From CAVYUC01 sp963771595 (GTDB lineage Bacteria > Bacteroidota > Bacteroidia > Bacteroidales > Prolixibacteraceae), in contig CAVYUC010000026.1 of assembly GCA_963771595.1 (NCBI GenBank), positions 62,001 to 126,000 on the forward strand: a stretch of DNA of 64,000 bases. The letters are read 5' to 3'. Both the position numbers and the translations under genes were made by a program. Shown here piece after piece: positions 54,426-63,634 of the stretch (its first letter is position 1; the number at the start of each line of letters is the position of its first letter). The notes under the pieces are model-generated. The model ran no database searches. It saw only the letters and a program-made list of their open reading frames with translations, and was not told the DNA's origin.

Positions 54426-55326
54426 TTTTCGGGAAGTTATATAGCGTATCGAGCGGACTATGAGGCTTTATCAGCGGGCATTGCGCCACATGCAGATAAA
54501 TCATGGTAGTGGTAATGTCGGCATGGCCCAGCAATTCTTTGACGGTAACGATATTTAGTCCCTGTTCCAAAAGGTGCGTGGCATACGAGTGACGCAGCGA
54601 ATGCAGGTTTACCTCCTTGGTAATGGATGTTTTTTTCAGGTTTTCGCGCATCACCCACGACAGGCCGCGCACGCTGTAACGGCCATCTGGGTCCTTGCCG
54701 TTAAAGAGCCAGATGTAGGGATTTTCAGCTTTCAGGTATTTTTTCAAACCAACAGCCATGCTGTCGGCAAGCGGAACAATACGGTCTTTTTTGTATTTGC
54801 TTTGCCGTATGTGAATGGTTTTTCGCTGAAAATCCACATCCGAGATTTTCAGGTTAATCACTTCCTGACCACGCAGACCCGCCGAATAGATTAAGGTCAG
54901 CACTATCCGCTGTTTCAGGAGTGTTGGAGCGCTAAAAAGTTCTTTTAGCTCAAGATGGTTCAGGATGATGGGAAGTTTGGTATTTCCTTTTAGTGATGGC
55001 AAAGCGATGGCATTTTTGTTCATTCCCAGCAAGCGGTAATAGTAACGCAAGCCGTACACCATATGTTTGAAACTGCTGCGTGAAGGGGATTTTGGGTCGC
55101 GGGCCAAAGCAGCCAGGTACTCGTTGATTTCATCCGGGTCAATCTGTTCGGGCAATTTGCCGAAATGGACTACAAACAGCGCGATACGCCGGATATAATT
55201 ATTTAATGTACTTTTACTCTGTCCGCGCAGAGTAACCTGTTGTTCCAGTTTACGAACAACTTTTTCAAAGTCAGTAACAAGCACTATAGCTTGCTCAACA
55301 ATAGTAAAACCCGATTTCTTTCTCAT
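54409..55326 (-). CDS. Tyrosine recombinase with IntI-like C-terminus
   Basis: 305 residues: an N-terminal SAM-like core-binding domain (LRGQSKSTLNNYIRRIALFV) and a catalytic domain with Arg in YSAGLRGQEVINLKISD, a beta-hairpin Lys (SKYKKDRIVPL), HSLRHSYATHLLEQGLNI, LLGHADITTTMIYLHV with the nucleophilic Tyr, and the ending KPHSPLDTLYNF. The 'SPLD-L' tail and TTTMIY-HV match integron integrases (IntI ends VRSPLDAL as I recall). The extra domain that marks true IntI, before the His box, is absent. Recombinases of this kind accompany IS91-like transposases in Bacteroidota. Because it lies inside a cassette array, it is a candidate for moving the cassettes. Confidence 0.88.
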   Translation of the reverse strand: MRKKSGFTIVEQAIVLVTDFEKVVRKLEQQVTLRGQSKSTLNNYIRRIALFVVHFGKLPEQIDPDEINEYLAALARDPKSPSRSSFKHMVYGLRYYYRLLGMNKNAIALPSLKGNTKLPIILNHLELKELFSAPTLLKQRIVLTLIYSAGLRGQEVINLKISDVDFQRKTIHIRQSKYKKDRIVPLADSMAVGLKKYLKAENPYIWLFNGKDPDGRYSVRGLSWVMRENLKKTSITKEVNLHSLRHSYATHLLEQGLNIVTVKELLGHADITTTMIYLHVAQCPLIKPHSPLDTLYNFPKNADKV

Positions 55327-55406
55327 AATTAGAATTTTAATGTGAATAATTTCTAAGTATAGAAAGAATCGGGTATTTTTGGAATAGCTACCCGCGAAGG
55401 CGGGTT

Positions 55407-55539
55407 TAGTTCAACAAAGTACATATTGCAGGGCGGGGTTCGGTGCGGTTACGCAACTGCGGATTCTCGCATCGCAGTTCCGTGTCCTTCGGACAGGAAC
55501 GCTCTCCGAAATCCGCTCCGACAACATGTACCAACCGTT
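55407..55539 (+). other. attC-like recombination site (R2 type, copy 3)
   Basis: It starts TAGTTCAAC, the reverse complement of the GTTGAACTA at 53,029. It contains TACATATTGCAGGGCGGGG and ends CGACAACATGTACCAACCGTT, where R1 copy C begins. This is the best-preserved R2 copy. Confidence 0.65.
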
Positions 55540-56198
55540 ATGTTTCATTTTGAAACCAGGGAGGTTAAAAACAGCCACGATTACGGGATTTTTCAGGAGT
55601 AAAATGTTCTTTGAAAGGAATTGAAAATAAAAAAAATGCCTAAACGGCATTTGAATCCAGTCGTTGTAACGGTCGGTTACCGTTGAAGCTGGCTTCTTGA
55701 CGTAAGCAACGTCTGCAACGACTGAAGCGAAGTTCGGGAATTTTAATGACAAAGTCAAGTTTTTTGGTTCGCGAACTTTGCGATTTTCAATGGCTGGTAA
55801 AAAAACAACATTTTACCGGAATTCAAAAAAGTGTTAGATTTAGAGGAGTTTTTGAATTGGAAAAACAATTTAAAATTTAAATAAAAACCAAAAACCGGAG
55901 GAAAATTTTAAACCGTTATGAACTTCAAAATCCCGGCTGGTACAAGCAACAATCCTTATACCTGTATAAAGACAATAGCTTGTACTTTAAAGTGGCTGTT
56001 TGGCTGGTCGGGCTGATTTCAAAACGCCCGGTTTTAAATTGGAAGATATGAGAAATTTAAAAACCGTAAACATAACACTGTGTGATATTGCATACCGGGG
56101 CCGGCAAAACCCCGGTGCCCGGTTCCCGCATGGTTTTTACCTGCCTCAAAGGGCAGGAAACCATCACGAAAACCGGTACGCAACATACACTGATCGTT
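55537..56198 (+). repeat. 662-bp repeated cassette R1, copy C
   Basis: Same length as copy A and, in my comparison, the same sequence. The box AAACATAAC is at 56,068 and the element ends ATCGTT at 56,198. The next unit starts GTTACCAACAAGG and runs into the Zorya operon; its matching end was not found before 64,000. Confidence 0.85.
56068..56198 (+). other. attC-like recombination site of R1 copy C
   Basis: Last recognised site of the array, same sequence as in copies A and B, directly upstream of the defence operon. Confidence 0.6.
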
Positions 56199-56427
56199 AC
56201 CAACAAGGTTGAAAAAAAGAAAACAGACCGAAATTGAATGAAAAAACTAAACCAAAATTTAAAATGACTACTGCTAAAAGATTTTGTTTTGCCGACGCGC
56301 TTTTGCCCTGTAGGGCAATTTGGGAAGCCCACGCACATTGCACACATTTGCAAATTGCACAAGCCGACCCTCAAACCAAAATTTGCAAAAGAGTGCAATT
56401 TTGCCAACCCTTTAAATAGTACCAAAC

Positions 56428-58218
56428 ATGAATTTCATTGATAGACTTTTCCCTTTTTTAAATAAAGAAATATTTAACGAAAATATACTTACAGCGTATT
56501 GGGTAATTGCATTGATGGCAATATTCTTAATTGCATTAATTTACTTAATTGCAAAATTAATTGCCATACGAAAAAGCTTTAAAAAGAGTAATCTACAAAC
56601 ACATAAAAAGATTGGAAGAATTTGGAAAGCTTATCAAACATCCTTTGATACTTATGGAAATGAAAGAAAAACAACAGAGTTTTCTGAGGATTACTTTAAT
56701 GAACAGAATATTCTTCTGGCAACTTTAAATCTTCGTGCGATTAATAATGTGTCAAACACCTTGATTGGGTTGGGGATTTTAGGAACTTTTGTTGGATTAA
56801 CTTATGGAATTGCAGATTCTAATTTTGAAACAACAGATGCAATAAAAAACAGTATTGACAATTTACTATCGGGAATGGGAACTGCCTTTGTTTCATCCAT
56901 TTGGGGAATGGGACTTTCCTTAATCTTTACAAACATATTTAAATTGTGGCAATCAAATATTACAAGAAGAATACAAGATTTATGTTTGGAATTAGACACC
57001 GAAAATAAAATTGAGAAAGAGCAATATGAAATATTTCAACAAGAAAAACAACGAAAAATAATAAATGAATTGTTTAATGAATATTTAGTTGCTGACACAG
57101 ACCAAGGAAAACAACTCCCAAAAAATGTTTTCAGGCAACTACTGGAAGAATCAGTGAAACAAACTGCATCACTACAAACTTTTTCTGACGATTTGGGTAC
57201 AAGCATTGAATTAGCAATGGAAAAACTTGTTGAAGACAATAACCAACAAATCAGTCGATTAATAGAGGAAAAACTTGTTCCTGTTTTAGAAGATTTAAAA
57301 GCAATAAAACAAGATTCTGGTACACAGGTTATTGAAAATGCGGTTCAACGGCTTGCTGATTCAATGAAATCAATGATGGATGATTTTAAAAACACAATTA
57401 CTGGAGATACAAAACAAGAAATGGAAGGGTTAGCAGAACGATTAACTGTGGTTTCTGAATCCTTGGTGGGCATTCCAAATTCTATGACTGACATTACTTT
57501 GCAAGTTACCGAGGTAATAGAAGCTTTGAAGGAAACTGTTATTCATAATATTGAACAATCCAAAATTGAAGCTTCTGAAATTAACAAACAAAACCGCGAT
57601 ACATTTACTGCTGCTACAACTGAATATAAATCTACTGTTGAAGATATTCAGGACCACATGGAATTATTACTGTCAACTCAAAAAGATAATATCAAGCAAG
57701 TATCTCAAATTAATGATGAAATAAAAGCAACTTTAAAGGAAAATAGCCAAGTAAATCAACAGTTTGAGTCAATGATTCAGAAATCGAAAATTGTTGTTCA
57801 ATTAATTGAAAGCATTTCAAACAGATTTGAAAATAATTCAACTTCACTTTCCCAAACATCCGCAAATTTGAAAACATCAATTTCAGACTTTGGAAAAAGC
57901 ATTAACGAATATGTTGAACGAAATAACAAATTATTGAACTACCAACAGGAAACCTTACAAAAGACAAAAGACATTTCAGAAATATATTCAGTCCGTTTTG
58001 AAACAATTGAAAATGGATTATCTGGAATTTTTGACCAAATACAAACCGGACTTAAAGATTATCAAAAAACCACGGGAGAAAACTTAAATCAATATTTAAA
58101 ACAATTCTCGACTATGTTAACCGCAGCACATCAAGGATTGGAAAATAATGTTTCAGGGTTAAATGATATTGCAGAAGAACTTACAGACCAAATTGAAAAA
58201 TTAACAAGAAGGAAATGA
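56428..58218 (+). CDS. zorA: Zorya type I ZorA, MotA-like membrane stator with long tail
   Basis: 596 residues. TM1 at ~24-45 (WVIALMAIFLIALIYLIAKLI), then a MotA/ExbB/TolQ-like channel with TM2/3 at ~110-180 (LIGLGILGTFVGLTYGI, LLSGMGTAFVSSIWGMGLSLI), then a ~400-residue cytoplasmic tail of heptad-like helices (DKLMK-type, SRFENNSTSLSQTSANLKTS). ZorA forms the pentamer of an ion-driven rotary motor, and its tail is thought to pass a signal of phage invasion to ZorC/ZorD. The stop overlaps the zorB start (ATGA). The four-gene order zorABCD, all intact, makes this call firm. It starts 229 bp after the last attC-like site. Confidence 0.95.
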   Translation: MNFIDRLFPFLNKEIFNENILTAYWVIALMAIFLIALIYLIAKLIAIRKSFKKSNLQTHKKIGRIWKAYQTSFDTYGNERKTTEFSEDYFNEQNILLATLNLRAINNVSNTLIGLGILGTFVGLTYGIADSNFETTDAIKNSIDNLLSGMGTAFVSSIWGMGLSLIFTNIFKLWQSNITRRIQDLCLELDTENKIEKEQYEIFQQEKQRKIINELFNEYLVADTDQGKQLPKNVFRQLLEESVKQTASLQTFSDDLGTSIELAMEKLVEDNNQQISRLIEEKLVPVLEDLKAIKQDSGTQVIENAVQRLADSMKSMMDDFKNTITGDTKQEMEGLAERLTVVSESLVGIPNSMTDITLQVTEVIEALKETVIHNIEQSKIEASEINKQNRDTFTAATTEYKSTVEDIQDHMELLLSTQKDNIKQVSQINDEIKATLKENSQVNQQFESMIQKSKIVVQLIESISNRFENNSTSLSQTSANLKTSISDFGKSINEYVERNNKLLNYQQETLQKTKDISEIYSVRFETIENGLSGIFDQIQTGLKDYQKTTGENLNQYLKQFSTMLTAAHQGLENNVSGLNDIAEELTDQIEKLTRRK

Positions 58219-58919
58219 GTAAAAAGAACTTTGAAATAGAAGATAACAACCAATTTGGTCTTTCAACAGGGGACTTAATGGCTGCATTGTTATTAATATT
58301 TGTGCTTTTACTTATTGGAACCATGCTAAAATTACAAGAAGAATTTGATAGCAAAAGTGATGTTGCAGAAAGGTATAAGGAATTGCAAATAGAACTTTAT
58401 AATGATTTATATAAAGAATTTGAATCCGACCTGGCATTATGGCAAGCTGAAATCGATTCTACATTAACCATTAGATTTAAAGAGCCGGATGTATTATTTG
58501 ATGCCGGAGACTCAAAACTCAAATCAACTTTTTCAGATATCTTAACAGATTTTTTTCCACGTTATATTAATGTTTTGCGGGAAGGCAAATACATTGACCA
58601 CATTGAAGAAATAAGAATTGAAGGACATACTTCAATTGAAGGAAGAAATGGGATGGATGCGGATGAATCATATTTTTATAATATGAAACTATCACAGGAT
58701 AGAACAAGGTCTGTATTGAGATTCTGTTTAAATATGTTACAGCCCGATATTTTTGAATGGACAAGAGACCGAACGACAGCAAACGGGCTTTCATCTGTAA
58801 AACCAATTTCGGAAAACGAGTCGGAAACAGGAAGAAAACAAAATAGACGTGTTGAATTTCGGATAAAAACCGATGCGGAAAAGCAAATTAGGGAAATGCT
58901 TAGATATGCAGAACACTAA
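58215..58919 (+). CDS. zorB: Zorya type I ZorB, MotB-like peptidoglycan-anchored stator
   Basis: 234 residues: a single TM at ~19-40 preceded by STGDLMAALLLIFVLLL, where the Asp of the ion path lies just at the membrane edge as in MotB, then an OmpA-like periplasmic domain (DVLFDAGDSKLKSTFSDIL, IRIEGHTSIEGRNG, LSQDRTRSVLRFCL, RRVEFRIKTD) that binds peptidoglycan. It is the partner of ZorA in the rotary complex. It overlaps zorA by 4 bp and zorC by 14 bp, so all are coupled. Confidence 0.94.
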   Translation: MSKKNFEIEDNNQFGLSTGDLMAALLLIFVLLLIGTMLKLQEEFDSKSDVAERYKELQIELYNDLYKEFESDLALWQAEIDSTLTIRFKEPDVLFDAGDSKLKSTFSDILTDFFPRYINVLREGKYIDHIEEIRIEGHTSIEGRNGMDADESYFYNMKLSQDRTRSVLRFCLNMLQPDIFEWTRDRTTANGLSSVKPISENESETGRKQNRRVEFRIKTDAEKQIREMLRYAEH

Positions 58920-60321
58920 AGAAATATTAAAATGGTATCTTAATTTTTCTGAGATGAAATACGCTGCAGAGCATGTTTTCTCAAGAGAAACCAAAAACAT
59001 TGTCGATATTTCAATTCACCAATTAAAAGAATTATCCGAAAGATTGCCAGATGGAAACAAGCTTCCTGAGAAAAAGTTAATTAAAGATGTGTACTTTTTG
59101 TTTTACAAGGAAAGTAACAAGGAATACCAGTATCTTATTTCACTTTTTAGCAAAAGAGACACGAGAGTTCTTGTATATGCTTTGGATTATAAGCCTGAAA
59201 ACGGTGGTGAAATAATACTATTTTCAGAAAAGTTTGGGATTGCGAGGAATTTAATTCTGGACAAATGGAAAGATTCGTTTATTATTAGTTTATGGCATAT
59301 TCTTTTGAAAAATTGGAACAACTTACTTGTATTTCAAACCCAACGTGAGTTATTGACGGAGCTACTTAATTCTAAATGTAATGCTTATGATAAAACCAGA
59401 AAGGATATTTTAGGTGTAACTCGAATTATTAGTTTTTTTCTAACAAAAGACTCGCCTAAAGAATTTGCAATTAATTTAATCAAATATAAAAAATTGATTA
59501 GCGGTGCACACATAACACTTAAGCAAAAAGAATCAATTTTGGTGTATGAATACTTTTCATCCGTCATCTACAGCTACATTGAAACAATTGATGAAAAAAT
59601 AATTACAACCGAAATAACGGTTTCCATCTATAATTTTTTACAAAAACACAATAATAAAAAAGTCACCATTATTTCTTGTTCCCAAATTATTAATTCAAAT
59701 AAATTTAACCAGACCATTGATATCGTAAAAAATCAAACTGTTGCAATGATTGGGGACCCAATAAAAGCACACCTTTGGAGATTTAATGGATTATCAAACA
59801 CACAAGAAGAAAGTGTTGAATCAGCGAGAAAAAAGTTAAATATTCTTCTTAACCAACATTTTATAAAAGTCTTTTTTGAAAAACTTGTTCAAGACGAAAG
59901 AAGAAAAAAGTATTGGTTAAAATTTATTGATAAGATTGATGATATTAAATTTAGCGGTAGTAGGGATAACTATCGATATCTAAAAAATATTGAGAGTGTA
60001 TCGAAATATGTTGATTCGCGTTATAAAACGACAAGTAGAAACCAGAGTACTTGTGCCTTGATAATTTATTCCAAGAATTTTGTTTTTGTTGAATTTACAG
60101 ATACTGGTGCTTTATATATTTACAAAAAGCAAAATTTCAACGTCAACCTTAACACCATCGACACAATGGAGGATTTAAAATCATGGCCTACACACAAATA
60201 TGCTTGTAAAAATGCCGAACAAAGTGGCTATATTTATTTAAATGAAGAAGGAAGAATTACACATCAAGGTTACTGGGAAAGCAGATTTGATTCTTGGATG
60301 AGAAAATATTATCATGATTAA
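58906..60321 (+). CDS. zorC: Zorya type I ZorC, EH-signature protein
   Basis: 471 residues from the ATG at 58,906 (MQNTKEILKWYLNFSEMKYA); an ATG at 58,873 would add 11 residues. It is mostly helical with the EH-signature region near the C-terminus: ERRKKYWLKFIDKIDDIKFSG, then TCALIIYSKNFVFVEFTDTGALYIY and HQGYWESRFDSWMRKYY. ZorC is one of the two cytoplasmic effectors of Zorya type I and is proposed to bind DNA. Its place between zorB and zorD and the EH features support the assignment despite low similarity overall. It overlaps zorD by 8 bp. Confidence 0.88.
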   Translation: MQNTKEILKWYLNFSEMKYAAEHVFSRETKNIVDISIHQLKELSERLPDGNKLPEKKLIKDVYFLFYKESNKEYQYLISLFSKRDTRVLVYALDYKPENGGEIILFSEKFGIARNLILDKWKDSFIISLWHILLKNWNNLLVFQTQRELLTELLNSKCNAYDKTRKDILGVTRIISFFLTKDSPKEFAINLIKYKKLISGAHITLKQKESILVYEYFSSVIYSYIETIDEKIITTEITVSIYNFLQKHNNKKVTIISCSQIINSNKFNQTIDIVKNQTVAMIGDPIKAHLWRFNGLSNTQEESVESARKKLNILLNQHFIKVFFEKLVQDERRKKYWLKFIDKIDDIKFSGSRDNYRYLKNIESVSKYVDSRYKTTSRNQSTCALIIYSKNFVFVEFTDTGALYIYKKQNFNVNLNTIDTMEDLKSWPTHKYACKNAEQSGYIYLNEEGRITHQGYWESRFDSWMRKYYHD

Positions 60322-63300
60322 ACAGAAATACAATAAAGATAACATTGAATTGTTCAATGAATCTGTAGTTGGCCAACTAATTGAATTTGAGCAGTGGTTG
60401 TCAGAAATCAATAATCCAACGATATTTAATGTAATCAATGATTTAATTGTAAACGGCACCGCATCAATTGAAAACAATAAAATTGTTGCAATTCTATATG
60501 AAGACTTAAATCAATTAGATGAGTTTGAATATTCAACACTAAAACTACCAGAACCTTACCCATTCGATATCTTTATTGATATAATTGGAAGTGGTTTGAA
60601 AGACCTGAATTTAAAACTTAAGTATTCATTTCAGGATTTTGCACATGGAAATGGTTCTGGAAATGTCTTATTTAATCAGGAACAGAGAATTGGGGGTTAT
60701 TTAAAAAACAAATCCGAATATCTTTTAAATTCAAATCAATTCAAACTAATTGCAGAATTAGAATCAATAAACTCCAGAGAATTCACGAATTCAAGTGATG
60801 TTTTAAAATCGATTTCAAAAATTCAGGAATTAGCGGCCAACGCAAATTCAGTGCTTTCAAAAATTCTTGTTGATACAGAAATTGTTGCACCAGAAAAAAT
60901 AAGGATTGAATTTGAAGAAGTAGCAAAAGATAAATTTCGATTAAAGCCAATTATAGATAAAATTGACAATGAGAAATTTCAAAAATCATTTGAAATTTTC
61001 CCGAGAGTAAAACCGGAATACAGTTTTAAAGAGGATACTAAAAAAGTTAGAGTTGTTATTGATGAAAACATTAATGAAAGCGGTAACAGCGTTGCGACTG
61101 AACTTTCAAAACTAAAAAGAAAGAACACATTCAACTCCGATGAAATAAACGAAATCTACAATTCACCCACAAAGTTTTGGGATACTGATTTAATTGATTT
61201 AGATGAATTTGGTGAAAGGGTTTTAGAACTTGGAATTTACAAACCCAAATTTTATCCATTTATAAGTCCGTACAAATCTCAGTGGATTCCGGGAATTGCA
61301 ATCGAAGATAAAAAAGAAGGTACTCGTCTTATTTGTATTAAAAACGATGATGAATTGAATGAACTTAAAAGTTTATTCAACGAAAGCAAAGCAAATGGGA
61401 AAGAAACGCTGGAGTTTAAAGGAGAAAAGTTAGATATCGCATTTATTCCACCAATTATTGAAAATGCAGAGAAGCAGTTAAAATCTCCAAAGAAACCTGT
61501 TACCGATGAGATAAAAGAACAGGGTAAATCCGAATCTCAAACAAAAGTATTGATAATAAAAGAGAATACTGACCAGAATGATTATTCTGAATCAGCACAG
61601 CCAATTACAGATATAAAATACAATTTTCAATCGATTAAAAATTTATCAAAAGAAATAAAGCTTAAAGACCATCAAAAAAATGGAATTGCTTGGTTACAAA
61701 CATTGTCAAGCCCCCCTTATTCTTTGCCTGGAGTTTTACTTGCCGATGATATGGGTCTGGGGAAAACTTTACAAGTTTTATATTTTATAGAATGGTTTGT
61801 TCAAAGAGGAAATAATTCTCCAATTTTAGTTGTTGCACCCGTTTCTTTACTGGAAAATTGGCAAAATGAATATCTAAAATTCTTTCCTAATTCTAATCTG
61901 AAAGTAATTACACTTTGGGGTGGCGATGTAAAAAACTATATCATTTCCAACAATAAGGAAAAAACTATTCGTAATCTAAATGATAAAGCAATTTTTCTAA
62001 CAACATACGAAACACTTCGAAAACAACAAATACCACTTGGTATAATTAACTGGGGAATAATTATTCTTGACGAAGCCCAAAAAATAAAAACTCCTGGAAC
62101 ATTTGTTACAAATGCAGCAAAAGGATTAAAAGCCAAATTTAAAATCGCTATGACTGGGACACCTGTTGAGAATACATTAATGGATTTATGGTGTATCGTT
62201 GATTTTTGCAGTCCCGGGTTATTGGAAAATGCTAAATCGTTCTCAACCCAATTTCAAAAACCATTGAAAAAAGAAAATACTGACTTTGCTCAGTTGTCTG
62301 AAAATTTAAGAGATAAGATTGGAGATACTCTATTGCGGAGAATGAAAATAGATGTTGCAAAGGATTTGCCAACAATTGATTATTTGAAATTTAAGGAAGA
62401 AATGCCTCCTGTGCAATTTAATTTATATCAAAACGAATTAGCAAATATTGAACAGCTAAAGGGAAATAGCGAAAATGTTAATCCCGTTCTACAAGGCATC
62501 TTTAATTTAAGAAGTATCTCTGACCATCCATATTTAAAACATTATCAATTGGAGAATTTTAGTTCACCTGAGTTAATAAATTCGTCCGCTAAATTGAAAA
62601 AAGTGATTTCAATTCTATCAGAAATAAACAAGCTGGGTGAAAAAGTCATTTTGTTTACTGAAAATAAATCAATGCAAAGAGTTTTGAGAAGAATTGTGAT
62701 TGAAAATTTTTCTATAACTCCATCAATTATTAATGGTGAAACTCCAACAAGCATTTCAAAAACAAATAGTACAAAATTATCAAGGCAACAGGAAATAGAT
62801 AAATACCAAAAGAAAAATGGATTTAATGTTATTATCATGTCGCCGGTTGCTGCTGGATTTGGATTAAATATTACAGAAGCTAATCACGTAATTCATTATA
62901 CAAGACATTGGAATCCGGCTAAAGAACAACAAGCAACTGACAGAGCTTATAGAATCGGGCAACAAAAGCCTGTAAAAGTTTATTATCCATTGGCAGTTGC
63001 TCCTAATAATGAAATAAAAACTTTCGATATTGTTTTAGATGAACTTTTATGTCGAAAATCTCATTTAGCATCAAGTACACTTTTCCCAACAGAACAGATT
63101 GAAATTAATAAGGAAGATTTTATAAATGCAATGAGTGGTGACGGTTCGGAGAAAACGTCTGTTATTATCAAAAACGTTGAATCATTGGACAAACTACAAC
63201 CATTAGTTTTTGAAGCTGCCATTGCGTTATTACTTGAAAAAAAGTTTGAAGGAAATACATGGTTAACACCAAAATCAAATGACAAAGGAGCAGATATAAT

Positions 63301-63598
63301 CCATTTCAACGACAGTAGCAATTTCTTGATTCAAGTAAAACAAAGTGTTTCAAAACTGGGAATAAATTCTGGTCAGGAAATAACTTATGCTTTACCGGAA
63401 TACAAAAATAAATATCAGCGGGATTTTTACCCTCAAGTAATCACAAATAGCTTTTTTAATCAAACCGCAATTGATTTAGCCAACCAACATAACATTGAGT
63501 TAATTAACAGAACAGTTATTGAAGACTGGATTCAAGAATTCCCGTTAAACATTGATGAAATAGATAAAAAATTAAATGATAGAATTTCCAGTATTTAA
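60314..63598 (+). CDS. zorD: Zorya type I ZorD, SNF2 helicase with C-terminal Mrr-like nuclease
   Basis: 1,094 residues. An N-terminal ~440-residue region without a motif I recognise precedes the SWI2/SNF2 core: motif I LADDMGLGKTLQ (~477-488), motif II IILDEAQKIKTP (~583-594), motif III AMTGTPVENTLMDLW, and motif VI QQATDRAYRIGQQKP (~874). A C-terminal Mrr-type nuclease follows (LVFEAAIALLLEKKFEG, KGADIIHFN with Asp, LIQVKQS with Gln-x-Lys; ~960-1,080). Helicase plus Mrr-like nuclease in one chain is the hallmark of type I ZorD, which degrades invading DNA. All motifs are intact. Confidence 0.95.
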   Translation: MIKQKYNKDNIELFNESVVGQLIEFEQWLSEINNPTIFNVINDLIVNGTASIENNKIVAILYEDLNQLDEFEYSTLKLPEPYPFDIFIDIIGSGLKDLNLKLKYSFQDFAHGNGSGNVLFNQEQRIGGYLKNKSEYLLNSNQFKLIAELESINSREFTNSSDVLKSISKIQELAANANSVLSKILVDTEIVAPEKIRIEFEEVAKDKFRLKPIIDKIDNEKFQKSFEIFPRVKPEYSFKEDTKKVRVVIDENINESGNSVATELSKLKRKNTFNSDEINEIYNSPTKFWDTDLIDLDEFGERVLELGIYKPKFYPFISPYKSQWIPGIAIEDKKEGTRLICIKNDDELNELKSLFNESKANGKETLEFKGEKLDIAFIPPIIENAEKQLKSPKKPVTDEIKEQGKSESQTKVLIIKENTDQNDYSESAQPITDIKYNFQSIKNLSKEIKLKDHQKNGIAWLQTLSSPPYSLPGVLLADDMGLGKTLQVLYFIEWFVQRGNNSPILVVAPVSLLENWQNEYLKFFPNSNLKVITLWGGDVKNYIISNNKEKTIRNLNDKAIFLTTYETLRKQQIPLGIINWGIIILDEAQKIKTPGTFVTNAAKGLKAKFKIAMTGTPVENTLMDLWCIVDFCSPGLLENAKSFSTQFQKPLKKENTDFAQLSENLRDKIGDTLLRRMKIDVAKDLPTIDYLKFKEEMPPVQFNLYQNELANIEQLKGNSENVNPVLQGIFNLRSISDHPYLKHYQLENFSSPELINSSAKLKKVISILSEINKLGEKVILFTENKSMQRVLRRIVIENFSITPSIINGETPTSISKTNSTKLSRQQEIDKYQKKNGFNVIIMSPVAAGFGLNITEANHVIHYTRHWNPAKEQQATDRAYRIGQQKPVKVYYPLAVAPNNEIKTFDIVLDELLCRKSHLASSTLFPTEQIEINKEDFINAMSGDGSEKTSVIIKNVESLDKLQPLVFEAAIALLLEKKFEGNTWLTPKSNDKGADIIHFNDSSNFLIQVKQSVSKLGINSGQEITYALPEYKNKYQRDFYPQVITNSFFNQTAIDLANQHNIELINRTVIEDWIQEFPLNIDEIDKKLNDRISSI

Positions 63599-63634
63599 TA
63601 AAACACAAAACGATGATATTGTTAATTTTGGAGA

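Larger units (their letters stand above)
53032..55411 (-). mobile_element. IS91-like element with Y2 transposase and tyrosine recombinase
   Basis: The two-gene element is bounded by inverted ends: GTTGAACTACACCCGCC at 53,029 and GGCGGGTTTAGTTCAAC ending at 55,415. A CCCGC/GCGGG hairpin lies near the right end. GAAC/GTTC, a known IS91-family target tetranucleotide, is at both edges. The same ends also follow the GTT-X ... X'-AAC rule of the neighbouring cassettes, so it may be a cassette in its own right rather than a later insertion. I see no target duplication, as expected for rolling-circle elements. Confidence 0.7.

Noticed and set aside
53029..55415. A classical integron with IntI and attI
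   Set aside because: The recombinase lacks the IntI-specific extra domain, it lies inside the array rather than at one end, and no attI with cassette promoter was recognised, so only an integron-like array is claimed.
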